A stretch of DNA of 64,000 nucleotides from Ciona intestinalis (GCF_000224145.3 NW_004190439.2:1-64000); one strand, 5' to 3'; shown: positions 36,309 to 48,794, numbered from the stretch's first letter. Made by a program: numbers and translations. The notes: generated by a model not told the origin, from the letters alone.

Positions 36309-39225
36309 ATGTATTGCAAGTATGTCACTATAATCCTACTCATAAGTATGTTTAGTTATGTTGTTTATGGAGGTGGCACCAACATTACTCAACCTACTAC
36401 CGTGGTTAATGAAACAAGTAAGTTACGAATTCATTAAAGTTTTAATAGGAAACTTATTTTTATGTATAGGTTTATTGTTAATGCACAATTTTCTTTACAA
36501 ATCATTAAAGCCTGTGTTGTATTTTGTCTTAGTCATGTGTATAAGTGTTACTTTGAACAGTTTTTATGCTGGTTTTATTGATTGTTATTATGTTGCTAAT
36601 TCTTTTCGCTGGTTTATTTGGTTGTTTTTTATACTGCGTTATTTTGTTTAAAAGATAAATAAAATATATGTTAAATTGTGTTATAATATGATTATGAATA
36701 AATTATTGCCAGGAATTCCCAATCTATTGGTTGATGGAGTTTCATTAACAGCTACTTCCATTATAAGAAACATCACACAAAGTTTGAGCATAATCTGTGA
36801 AACATCGAATCAAGTACAATCTTCCACATTTACATGGTTAAAGGATGGAAGATTGAGATCTTCTTCAGCATGTCTTGTACTTTACAATATATCCTCCACA
36901 GATGCTGGCTTGTATTCTTGCAATACAACCAATGATTTTGGAAACTTTTCCTCATCTTTATACCTTAATGTACATAGTGAGTCAGGTTGTGAAAAAATTG
37001 ACTTGTTTTTTTTTGCTGGTAACATAGCAGTGTGATTGAACTGCCACCCTCCAAGCTAGTGGATACCAGGCTTGATAATCCATACTAATAACTTTGTAAG
37101 CATATGTTTATTGGGGTAAGATGCTTAGCGACAATTGTTCTAAACCAGTGTTTCCCGATTAAATGATTGGCAGTATAGAAATTGAGGTGTATGAATATGA
37201 GCACTCTTGTTACAAATTTGATTTTCCTACAAATATAAATAAGTTACCTTCATACAGTAATTTGTGAAAGCATTGAGCTAAAACTTGAATGCGCCATGTA
37301 ACATGTGGGTTTACAGCTCCGTTGGTATTTACAACAGTACAAACAACAGTTCCCACAACTGGTGCTACACCACCACCCATCCCACCACCAGATAACTTGG
37401 GTGTTATAATTGGAGCTGCAGTTGGTGGGGTGGTGGCTTTTATATTGATCATCATTCTTGTTTATCGACTTTTTATTGAACCAAACAAAGGAAAACAAAT
37501 TGGTGAGTAGTTTAAGTTGTGTTGACTAAGTTACATTTATTGGTCATATATATAATATTGCTGGGTTCATGCTGGCTAAATTGCAAACATATTTTATTGC
37601 TACTCATAGTTGCATAACATGATTGTCATGTTGCCATTAATTGGAGTCTCCCTTACAATTTCAATGCTTAAAAGATAAAACAGTTTATTTCTGTAATAGT
37701 TTAAAAATAATTAACATTATAACGATGCAAATCTCATTTTATTTGCTGTTTCTATAATTTCATAAAATTAATTAATTTTCTTTCTATCAGATAAAGTGAC
37801 TTCCCAAGACATGTAAGTAAAATATATTTCCCTGATTTTCATTCAGTATTTACCAATATGTTTCTTAGCAATACATACCCAGCTGGTTATGGTAAGATAA
37901 TAATTTTTCATTTCATTGATTAACTGAAACAATCAAACACCTCATGCTCATGGTAAACATTGAAAAGAAAATTTTGCCTACTTTTTGTTTCATTTATCAA
38001 ATCTTTCAGTTTATTACCAATCTTTATTTAAATATTTACTTTACTTTCTAGGTTTTATAATATATATCGTTTGTCTTAATAATTACATTGTTATTGTGTA
38101 TTTTGTAGAATATGCTGGCATCAATCTTCCTAATGAAGTTACTTACCAGAACTTGAACCGAGCAGATATCGTAAGTTACTTTTATGGAGGCTCATCAATA
38201 AACAGTTATGCTTTGGATAAATTAACCATTAACTTAAAACAAGTTAAACCAAGAGTGAAAACTGTTACAGCACAAACATGACAGCTCATATAGTAAGATT
38301 TTCATATTAAATGTTTCAATTGAATTTGTTTCTTTGCAGATTGATCCAAGCTCAACAAATTATGAAAACATGAGAAACAACGTATCAGTTAAACGAGGTA
38401 AAAAATTAAAATAATTCTCAACAAACATTCATGTGAAATGCTTTCAGTTGAAGAAGGTTATGTTGAACTGAAACATCGGGATCCTCATGGACAGGTTAGG
38501 TTGTTTATTTACTTTTTACTGTTTAACTTATATTTATATTGTTATATATACTAATATTGTTTTGATATTGGTATCATGTATTGTTTGGCAAGCTCTCCTT
38601 TTTTCTTTTGCTTGTTTGATTTTTATTTCCCAGCTTTTGGTTTTATTTTTGCATATTTTTCAGACCTTTATAATCCTATTGAACAGAAAAGTTGTTTATA
38701 CTGTTATAGTTATGATATTTGTAATTTCCATAAAATTAAACACTGAGGAGAATATTGTTATTGAGATTAGAACTTATAATTGCAACACCATATTTTAATT
38801 CTATAATAATGTTTAAAGAAAAGCAGGAATCAAAAAACACAAATCAGTGGCTTTATGATTACCCTAATGTAGATGACCTGAATATTGAATAATAAATACT
38901 GAAACATCAACAACACAACTTATAGCTTAGATTAGATTTATGATATGCCTGGCTACAACAGGTTTTTAAGAACAGCTTTACCTAAAATACTTTGCTAAAT
39001 AATATACTTAATAAGTTTAATTTTTCTGTAACTTTATTTTTCTGTTATAAATAGGTTGCATTTTTTTAAATTTTGTTCATAAGTTGTAACATTTTTTTAT
39101 GTTATATATAGGTTGTAACCAGTGGTGAGAATGGTGGGTATGAAACAGCTGTGGTTAGAGTGGACAAGGAACCAGAATACACAAGTATGACATCACTTCC
39201 TGCACCTTATGATCAAATCCAATAA
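36309..39225 (+). CDS. Receptor gene B: single-Ig receptor with ITAM-like, multi-tyrosine tail (294 aa)
   Basis: Nine exons join in phase to 294 codons plus stop: 36309-36417, 36713-36976, 37317-37502, 37791-37812, 37869-37891, 38109-38170, 38340-38397, 38448-38494, 39112-39225. Exon 1 is a signal peptide (MYCKYVTIILLISMFSYVVYG) followed by GGGTNITQPTTVV, which matches the end of the Ig2 exon of gene A. Exon 2 is one Ig domain (WLKDG, DAGLYSCNTTNDFGN). Exon 3 has a Pro/Thr stalk and a membrane helix (GVIIGAAVGGVVAFILIIIL). The tail has YAGI-x7-YQNL (ITAM-like; VTYQNL also fits the ITIM pattern), YENM, YVEL, YETA, YTSM and YDQI. A type I plasma-membrane protein that could recruit SH2 proteins after Src-family phosphorylation; the ligand is unknown. 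Confidence 0.85.
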
Positions 39226-41198
39226 AACTTCACAACACTAATTAATGTCACTAATTATGTTGTTGCGAACCAAATCAAAAACTAGATATTCACAAAGACA
39301 CATGTGTGGTATAGCTGGTAAACAGCCATGAGGTGAATGAACAAAACAGCTTTGTTATAACTTTTAAAATTGGCTTGCTTTGTGAAGATAGGTTAGTTAT
39401 TAAGCGTTTGTGTTAACTATACTAAGGCATTGCCATTATGTAATATTAGCTTGCTGCATCTATTGTGCATAACCATGCAAAATATTTCCTTCTGTGGGAA
39501 GTGATGAAGTCAGATGTTGATTAATGACTTTAGGAAGTAGGGGAATTATCTAAACTAAGTTTGATTTGGTACTCAGAATTTTTAAGGAAGTTCCTGTTAT
39601 GTCCTAAGGTATATTATAGATATAAAAACGAAATTTATTTGTGTTTTGTTTTAGTGAGACTGTTTTAGTATTTACCTGTTACCACTTTGTATTATTGCTT
39701 CAACTTCAACTTAAAATAAGTATTTTGTATGGTTGATCAAACGTAAAATCTAAATTACTTTTGATATTATATACTACATAGAATTAGTGTATAATTTTCA
39801 ATACACTGCATGCCGTCTTAAAGCTGATGATCAGTATAATATTAGTAAGAGAATTCCTACTGCTTTAGTGCATTTTGATTATCAATCTATAAATATTATG
39901 TTAGAACAATAGACTACATCAGTACTCAGCTTAAATGTTGACAGGAAGTACTTAAATAAATCTGTACTGAATAAAATAAAAGCGGAAAGATATTAGAAAT
40001 AAGAACTTTTAAAAACGTGGGTTATGAAATTTCTCCAATTAAAAGTGAGCATTTGAATTTAATGAGACCATAGGGTAAATGGGTGAAGTAAATTAACAAA
40101 GCAAATGCTGCGGATTTAATTATGTTACACTTTTTATCAGCTGCGTATAAATGTATTAAATCCGTTCATAATATTGGGTATGTGTTCAGTATTACAATTA
40201 CAATACCAATACCTGCAGAAACAAATAAAAGTATATTAAAAATGTTTGTTTAATATAACCTTGCTGTATTTATTCATCTTTTTTATTTGGTTACGGTTGA
40301 TATGAAACTAATATCCACATTTTAAAGTTGGTGTGTCTTGTGCTCTATGCCACAGGGTAATACTTACGATTATTAAACAGTATTTATGAAAATGATTTTA
40401 AATAAATTTCCAACTTCTTTCACTTGCTCTAGCACAGAGGTTGTGTGTTGTAATAACAGAAAACTGTTAATAACTATTAATAAAGTTTGCCACTTCTAAT
40501 AAATTATATCCAAGTGCAAATGACTGAATTTCGAACAAATTTTCTAATTAAATTCATATTGACCCCTGCCTATTTTCCTCATGTTTATATCTTGTTTTTT
40601 TTTCACAAAACTAAAACTAGTTTTATGAGTCAAAATTTAACTGTATGAAATATTCAAGTTTGTTTTATAAACCAATAAATTCATTTTAATCATTTACACA
40701 CGCGAAGTACAAAATTTCATTGGCTTTTCTACGATTTAGCGAGCATTTAAAACTGGAAGTTAAATTTATTATAAAATGCTTAAAACGAGAAAGTTTAAAA
40801 GTGAGTTATGCGTGATTGCAACAACTTTAGGTTAGAGACAATTTTAAACTTGATTTTTGTTTGTTAGGTTTTTGTAGTACCAGATTCTATGCAGTATAAG
40901 CTTAAAAATATCAATCAGCAAATATGTATAAATATATATCTGTATTTCATCTTATACTGTTTAAACATCAATGCAATGCATCCGTTGTTTAAGTGACACC
41001 ATAAGAAAATACCAATACAAATAAAACTCTTTGTTTACCAGTATATACTATAAGAACAACCTGGTTGCATGCTTATATGAACTTCATTAGATTTTAGATA
41101 ATAATTTGGTAAAAATAAAACCATTAATATTTATATGTGCCCTGAAACACTCAAGTTTAATTAAAATAACATCAAGTGGTTGTACAAGAGGATTGCCA
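39226..41198. other. Intergenic region between genes B and C
   Basis: Almost 2 kb of AT-rich DNA without a supported gene or clear repeat. The 3' UTR of B and promoter of C must lie here; several AATAAA sequences occur (for example near 40257 region and 40673), but none is assignable. Confidence 0.5.
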
Positions 41199-44100
41199 AT
41201 GCTGCTGCCATTTGTGTTGCTACTACTTTACAGTGGTAAGTTTCTTTTTGGAAAAGATTGAAAATACTGCCATTAAAAATGTCTTTAAATATACAATAAC
41301 CATATTGCTACGTTTGTTAAACAACAGTGTTTTAAGTTCATGCTTATGGCATTTGCTACTATATACTTAATGTTATTAGTATTATTGTATAAAGTCATAT
41401 TAAAATGAATGTTGCATACAGCTGGATATTTGTCAGCAATTCAATTGCCACAACCTGGAAACCAAGCAAATGTTGCAACTGGAACCACAAACCTCATGAT
41501 CACTGCAACAATGTCATATAGGCAATCTTCATGTTCGTGGAAGGGAACAGGACTAACTAGCACAGAATTTTACTTCTCTGCTTTTGGTAGTTGTCAGACT
41601 GTTACTTCAACTGCTACACATAACATTACATGCACAAATATACCTGGGGGCTATTCTACAAGTCTGACATACCTTACTGCAATGACAAGCAACACCAGCA
41701 TTTCACTAAGCTGTGATTCTGCTGTTGTTTACTCATTGTCAATGATAGTAAAAGGTAAATTTCGTGTTGGTTTAGCTAAATAAAATATAAATTACTAATT
41801 AATGTCAACAGTACAGCATAGTTTTACAACTGAGTAAGAATACAAATATATAGTGGTATACAAAATAAAGTTAATTTCAACCTGCTTTGCCCATTATATT
41901 ACACTTAAGTGGGTAAACTAGCCTATGAAATACAAAACAAAATTGATTTACAGTATTTATTAATATGCATTTTTGACCAAATATAAATTTGAAAAATATA
42001 TTATATAGTTATTAAAAACCACCTGAACCTTTTAATTCTCTGTTATTAGAACTTTTTAATAAACCAATTAATGGATCATTTTTGTTTACAATACACATTA
42101 GGACAATCAATCATTTTTCTAATTATTTTTGCTGCGACAACCTGTACTTATCTTTGTATACATCTATAAATATTTGTATGTTTGCTTTTATTTACATTTT
42201 GTATTACTGTAATAAATACTTGCTCTTGATTTTGTGCCCTACAAGTGTGCACATAAAACAGTTCATTGTGAACTATTAGTGGAATTTCTTTTCCATTATA
42301 ACCCAATCTTTGGGTCAATTCCCCCATTCTAAAGGTTGTGTTTTTGAGCACACATTTTTTAATTGAATAGTATATTTTAATTATATTTTAATAGCTCAGT
42401 ATAAGTTCACCATATGTTGGGTGCAACGGTCAAACTTTTTAATTACCACTCCTTCACGCACCTTTTATCCAGTGTGTTTTGTTGTTATACTGTTTATTCC
42501 CTTCTCTTCGTGATCTTCATTATCATTTTCAAGGAGTAAAAAGCATGTTATGTTCTTCTAGTGATATGAGTTGTATGCATACAGAATGTTCATCTCCAAC
42601 ATCCAACAATGTTCCAGTCAACCCATCAAGTGGTGTCTTCAACACTCAAGCTAACTTCCAGTGTTCCCATGGTTCAACTTTATTTTATATAAATGGAACA
42701 ACTGGAAACACTGCAACCAAATGCCTTGCTACAGCAGAGTGGGAGAATGAAAAGATAGTTCAATGTTGGTCAGGTAAATGGTCTGTGGTGCATTTTAGTT
42801 TAACAGTGCTTCTTTACATTGCTCACATGTCAATTATGTTGCTTTAAAATAATTAAAATACTTGACCTTAAGACCTAGATAAATGGAGGTCAGACATATA
42901 CCATATACTGTAACACAGCAGGTAAGTTCTTGTCACTGTGCACAAGCAAGTATTATCGTGCAAACTTGGACAGGTTTGTGGTGTGTGATATACTATTTAA
43001 AGATGACAGTGTATCTTCACAAAACTTATATTTATGTTAGTTGCAAAATATATGTATGAATGAATCAATGTAACGAGCTTTATCCTAACATGGCCGAAAA
43101 AACGACGGTCGTTATAACATGGGTGTTCTGTTTCATACACCTTATGCTAGCTTACGTATTTAACTTTGTGGGTAATATACTTGTTTTTTGTTTTCCTTTT
43201 TTATTTCAAATAGCTTGCAGCAATTGGTTCTAAGTGCCTTGTCCAGAGACAAGTACGTCCATAATGATTGCAGTGACAAGTCTGAACCTATAACCTCTGG
43301 GTTAGTGTCAGGCGCACTAAGCAACTGTGCCACGACATCGACAATATATAGCCTAAAAGTGAAGTGACAATTTACTGTGTCTTCAAAGCTGCCACCCCCT
43401 GACAAAGCGTTTCCAGTAGCTGTGATATAAATTATAATTCAATAAGCCAATAACATACACATATTTTTACAGCACCAACTGCTACATTGATTGGCAACAA
43501 TACCATTTGGGCTGGAAACATTGCTACATTCCAATGTAATGCAGCTGGGGGTGTCCCTTCTTTGGACAGAGTTGAAATTTATTTCAATAATCAAAATCAA
43601 ACGGTAAAGTTAAAGTAAAATATTAAGTTCTTATTTATATAATTGTTTCTACCAGTTGGTTGGAAACACATGGACAAGCAATCCACTGAGTAGTTCAAAC
43701 AATGGAGATATAGTGGAATGTAGAGCTATAAATAGCTACACTGCCATGCAGGAATATTCAAACTTGGGAAGAGACAGCAAGACATTGATTATACACTGTG
43801 AGTCGTAATCATATGAAATTACTGTTTCCCATATTGTTGTCTAACTTTACTTTAATTCTTCAAAACATTTTTCCGAGTAACAAAATATGTAGTACTTTGA
43901 TATCACATAAAATGTTTAAACGTAAATTCTTTTTTCATTAATGTTTTACTAAATCAAAAACAAAACAACTAAACTTTTTTATTTACACTCTATTGCTGTT
44001 TTGAAAACGGTGTTTAAGCAACTGAATTCTTTAAAAGGGTGTGGGGGGTGGTCTGATAGCTGTAGCTCTCTATGCGTACTCGATCCTGAACCTCATCTAA

Positions 44101-47100
44101 GCGATCGAAATGACTAGCACCCAACTCAACAGAATATTGACTCCTTTATTTGACAAGACAACGGTGGCGGAGAACAACACACGAAAGAGTAATCGCGGAG
44201 AGCGTTCACGATAATGACATGACGAAAAACGTGGTGTCCAGTATTTGGGCACCCTTTTTATATCAGAAACACACACGGCAAAAAGATAATAAAATGCCCA
44301 GTGAGTTTGCCCCGTAGGGTGTGCAGCGTCAGTAATTATACAAAGATAGACTTTAAAAGAATCGTGAGTGTTTTAACTGCGCTTTGACGATACTTTAAAT
44401 GTCTCTGCTTGAGCCTACACACACGAATGCCAGAATGTTGAACACGGAAAACCGGTTATTAGAGGGACGTAAGTTGTAGACATTCAGTCTCGAGACTTCA
44501 ATATATTTTGTTGTAGCATTAAATTAAAGATTAAATCTACTGCTTTCCCACATCAACCGCTACATGGGCAATAAATTTATAAACTTATATCTGGGTGTTT
44601 ATGGATGTTTTATGTAATTTGTACCACCTGTTGCCATGGCACATTGGTTGGTGAACTTAGTGCGTTTGCCTCAATACATCAAAAGTTACATTCATTTATT
44701 TACTTATGTTTTATTTGTTATTTATTCAATAAATGTTATACATCTCCAGATGCAGCCGAAGGATTTGCAGTGAATGATGGTACAACCAGCCACAGTAACA
44801 TATGTACATGGTATATTGCCCCACCTGGTCCAAGATCATGTACCATCACATTCTCACTTAACCCAACTACTTATACAACCACTTTAACAAAGGATGGTAT
44901 GTCTCCCATAAGCCTCTGCTTTACAAAATATAAACCACTCTGTATTTAGGAGCCATGGTAACGAATGATGCAACTAATCAGCCACAAACATCAACATCAC
45001 AAACTTTTGTTTTTACTCGAAACCAGGTTTGAAATTGTTAAAAATAATTTGTAATCTAGCTTAAATGTTTCTATATTCAATGCAGCCATCATTCAATGAT
45101 AGTGGGAATTATACATTAAGAATCAACAATGGAATATTTGAAAATACTTTCACATTCAATATATCAGTGATAAATGAAGTGCAACCTACAACAACAATAA
45201 CAACTCCCGCAACTAGTGGTATTTATAAATTTGTGCAATATTTCAATTAACAGCGTTTAACAGTAACTTTTCATCCCATACATTACACCTATACTGTTTT
45301 GTTTTAAATGATAAATTTACCTTCACTGTTACAGTACAACCTACAACACAAGTCCCAACAACTGGTGGTACATCACAGTCCATCCCACCACCAGATAACT
45401 TGGGTGTTATAATCGGAGCTGTGTTAGGTGTAGTGGGAGCTCTTATATTGATCATCATTCTTGTTTATCGCATTTTTATCAGACCAAACAAGAAAGATGT
45501 AACTGGTGAGCAAATTAAATAATATGAAGACAACCTTATTTAGTTTGTTAAGTTAAAATTAAGGTTTTATGTTAGTAAGCAAATAGGGGGTTTATATGTT
45601 GCTGTTATTACTACTCGGCATAATGTATGACCTGGAATTGAATAAATGAATTTACATTTTATTTTCTGGTATAAACAATGAATGTAGATTTTAAGTGTCT
45701 GCTATGCGGTACAACTTATTATTTGGATTAAACAAACATTGATAGGTGAATACAAACTTCATCTTTACCTGTTTACTTCTTTTCTAAGTTATTTAATGCG
45801 ATATCATTATTTTTCAGTTGCTATACTCAATCCCGAAATGTAAGTATTCAATGCTTTTATAAAATAAAAAACGTTTATATTTTACCTTATTTTGTTCAGT
45901 CCTGGATCTTTCAAACTACCACGTAAGTTCGATGTGTTACTTACCCTTTTGATTTTATTAATTTTATTTAAATATTGATTTGATTTTCAATTTGTAAAAA
46001 CTGTTCATTTTGATTCCATCATGGTTACATTACATGCTGTAACGTTCGAGGCTCGACACCAACACTGTGGTTGTTTGTGTTGTTAAGCAGTAGTCACATA
46101 CCAATGCTTGCTCTAATGTAGTGGTTTCTTATGGGCTAATTATAGTAACTTCTATGCGGCATGAGGTGTATGAAACAGAACACCCATGTTATAAAGACTG
46201 TCTTGCCTCGCAAGGCATAAATAAGTTTCATTCATTTATGTTGTGCCCACTACAAGCTTAAATCCAATGCATTGTACAGGTTATGTTGATATCACCCTTC
46301 CACAAGAAGTGTCATACGAAAACTTAAAAGAAGAAAATGTGAGTTTTGAACTTCTTTGTGTAAAAACTACATTGGGTCCCAATTTTTATCTAATATGTTT
46401 TGTTATCTTTTTAATACTCCGTAGTATAAAGTCATAACAACTGATGCTTTTCTTCCTATATTTTTACTATTCATATTAATCGAATCTTCTTACTCTGACC
46501 AGAAAAGATAAAGTAAAGTGATGAAATGTAAAAATAAAATATGATAAGACCTTCATCTCAAACATTTCAGTAAAATCTGTTGTTTTTCTAGATTGATCCA
46601 AGCTCAACAAATTATGAAAACATGAGAAACAACGTATCAGTTCAACGAGGTAATCAATATCATTATCTTCACAAATTCAAAACTCATTCAAAATAATTTC
46701 AGATGAAGAAGGCTATGTTGAACTAAAGCAACTGGATCCTTGTGGACAGGTGTGTTTGACTCATATTTTGTGCTGTGTTAAATAAATGCTGCTTACCTAG
46801 TGAGGGCAACACCAGTTGGTATGCACAGGTGATTCACACACCTCATGTTCATTAAAAAGTTACCATGTATGTAACTGTGTGATGACTCTTTTTTCTTTAG
46901 TAGGGTTGAGAATTTAGATAACCCATTACTTACCACTAGGTTGTAGCAATTCCTGGTAGGTTTTCTTTTGCTACTTCCCAAGCCAGCTTGAAGTGCTCAC
47001 AGCTTTGGGCTGTGCCTGGTTTTGTTTGATTTTGTGCAGTGTTGTTTCTTGATTTAAATCTCCTCACTTAACATACTATATATCTAATTAGGTTGTAACC

Positions 47101-47217
47101 AGTAGTGAGAATGGTGGGTATGAAACAGCCATTGTTAGAGTGAACAAGGAACCAGAATACGTGAGCATTGCCCAACTTCCACAACCACTGTATGAGCCTA
47201 TTAATCCACCGCCCTGA
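41199..47217 (+). CDS. Receptor gene C: Ig/CCP receptor with ITAM-like, multi-tyrosine tail (563 aa)
   Basis: Fifteen exons join in phase to 563 codons plus stop: 41199-41235, 41422-41754, 42585-42773, 43473-43603, 43656-43797, 44750-44896, 44950-45026, 45086-45215, 45335-45505, 45818-45839, 45900-45922, 46280-46338, 46592-46649, 46703-46749, 47092-47217. Order: signal peptide (MLLPFVLLLLYS); an Ig-like domain; one CCP/sushi domain in a phase 1-1 exon (four Cys, and the Trp before the last Cys); an Ig domain split over two exons; another Ig-like domain (NICTWYI, DSGNYTLRIN); Thr/Pro stalk; membrane helix (GVIIGAVLGVVGALILIIIL). The tail carries YVDI-x7-YENL (ITAM-like), YENM, YVEL, YETA, YVSI and YEPI. 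Many NxS/T sites. Probably a signalling surface receptor; the ligand is unknown. Confidence 0.87.
43150..43350 (-). repeat. tRNA-derived SINE-like repeat in an intron of gene C
   Basis: Read on the minus strand it has a tRNA-like block: GTGGCACAGTTGCTTAGTGC (A-box-like) followed by AGAGGTTATAGGTTCAGAC (B-box-like), then an unrelated tail. A similar arrangement occurs at about 61310-61460. It is not an intact tRNA gene. Confidence 0.45.
44040..44564 (-). repeat. Solo LTR related to the envelope-bearing fossil
   Basis: Read on the minus strand this 525-bp segment starts TGTAGCGGTTGATG and ends CCCCCCACA. It contains AATAAAGGAGTC and TTGAGTTGGGTG blocks like the LTR at 15561-18277. It sits in an intron of gene C. 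Flanking AGGG and TGGG agree at three of four bases, a possible small target duplication. No internal part is left, as expected after LTR-LTR recombination. Confidence 0.65.
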
Positions 47218-47855
47218 CAAAGTAGACACTGCGTACGCCTCTTGCCCAGAAATGGTTTCTATGCTTGACACTGCTACCATTGCATGTGTCCTAGGACAAG
47301 ACACTTAAGGGTTGTCTTAATTGTCAGCCATGCATTACAAAAAAGGGAAATAATATTTTATGTCCCATTTCAGTAACCAATTTATTATAAAAGATCACTT
47401 TGTAAGATGTGATAGTTTGAATTTTATTCAATAATCGATTCAGCTTTATGTTATTATGTTTTTATTTTAATGTTTTGGTTTTTATTTTTAATGCTTTGGA
47501 TTTTTATAATATATGGTAAACTGGGGTAAGATGGGACGTTTTTATTCTCTTTTTAGTTCTATTAGGTAATAAACCAGAAAAAAATAAAGAATTATATGAC
47601 TATAGCCATTGATTCTGAAAGAGCTCAAAAAAAATGTTTAACAACGATCAGGAAAAATTGGATATTCGTGTTAACAATCCGATCTTATCCCATTGTAATA
47701 TAGCCTACACCTAAATATTTTTATACAGAATGTGTTATATTATCTCTTTTACTATAGAAGGGTTACTGCTGTTGTGGTAACTTTTTAAGATTGTGTTAAA
47801 CTCTCTGTTAATATTTGCCAATCAATGTGAATAACATGATTTCTGATCTACATTG
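45520..47855 (+). repeat. Left arm of a large inverted duplication (gene C 3' half)
   Basis: This arm matches 61655-64000 in inverted orientation, through exons, introns and about 640 bp of downstream DNA including a TIR element. Exon lengths 22, 23, 59, 58, 47 and 126 are identical in both arms. Differences include about 180 bp present only here (47232-47405) and a MITE present only in the other arm. The match reaches the window edge, so the true arm is longer. Confidence 0.85.
47514..47703. mobile_element. TIR element of the GGGGTAAGATGGGAC family, copy 1
   Basis: The left end is ACTGGGGTAAGATGGGAC and the right end is inverted (CCGATCTTATCCCATTGT), about 190 bp, non-coding. It is shared by position with copy 6 in the inverted arm, so it predates the duplication of genes C and D. 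Confidence 0.7.
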
Positions 47856-48794
47856 TGCGCTCGTATAGTCATGTAAAGATTTAATGCTAAGCATGCAGTA
47901 ACTCAGTATAAGTGAACATCAGCAGTTGCTTTATTGTCTGCCATAAGTTAAAATAAATATCCCAATGGACGCGTATGTATTTGGGTAAGATATCTGCCAA
48001 ACGAGGTTAAATAAATAAAATCATTTAGGCAACTTTTGTTTCTTGATTTCATATACACATTATTAAACTCTACAATGATTAAACCCAAAGTCATTTACTT
48101 TGAGTTTATCGGCTGTTTTTAAGGGCAAGGAGACCGTCATCAAATCCCAATTCTGCTACTAAAACCAGGTAGGATGTGCAATCAACTCACTTTATTTCAA
48201 CAATAGAGCCAGTTACGTCAGCGCTGTTAAATTTCTGTTATTACAAGTTTAAATACATTTGTAGGATACAATGTTTATAAAGAGGAAAAATTGTAAAATT
48301 ATAATAATGTCAAATAAAACCAATTACGTGATAGTTTGATCGGAAACCTATGATTTTTTAATTTCAAAGTCTCGAAACATTTTTTTGGCAAAATTTCGGA
48401 AAACGAAATTTCTTCCCATAACACATCAATGCACAAATTTATAGTTTCGCGATTCGAAACGAAATTGGAAACGTTTTTTTCGTTTATAGGCAAAAATGCA
48501 TTAGTGACCTTACCCATCTGTTCTGTGCGATTTTGATTAGCGGTGCCCTCCGACTGCAGCTATTATTATATGCCGCACTCGAAGAAGCTTAGCTGTATGT
48601 AATGTACAAATTCAAAGACATGTCTGCCTACAGGTATAGTATCATAAAATGAAATGAGAATTAAATTCGACCATATTCATGACGAGACATCTAGTCGTCA
48701 GTGCAACGTTGTGTTTGTGTGCATAAGGACACGACCCGTACAATGCGGGAAGTCCGCTTTAAAAGTTCGAGCTAAACAAAGATCACTCAAATAA

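Noticed and set aside
37140-37260. hAT terminus at CCAGTGTTTCCCG in an intron of gene B
   Set aside because: No matching inverted end was found nearby.
42541-42584. CCP exon of gene C starting at the acceptor at 42561
   Set aside because: That start puts a stop in frame with the preceding exon; the acceptor at 42584 gives the correct phase and starts just before the first CCP cysteine.
43150-43350. Genuine tRNA gene on the minus strand
   Set aside because: Only box-like blocks are recognisable, the stems do not pair convincingly and related copies exist; a SINE is more likely.
41199-47217. Gene C as the known CCP-rich variable receptor of Ciona
   Set aside because: Only one CCP domain is seen and the rest of the ectodomain is Ig-like; a name would go beyond the evidence, so no symbol was given.
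48299-48517. 72-codon minus-strand ORF as the terminal phosphatase exon
   Set aside because: It lacks any phosphatase C-terminal motif and has no convincing acceptor.
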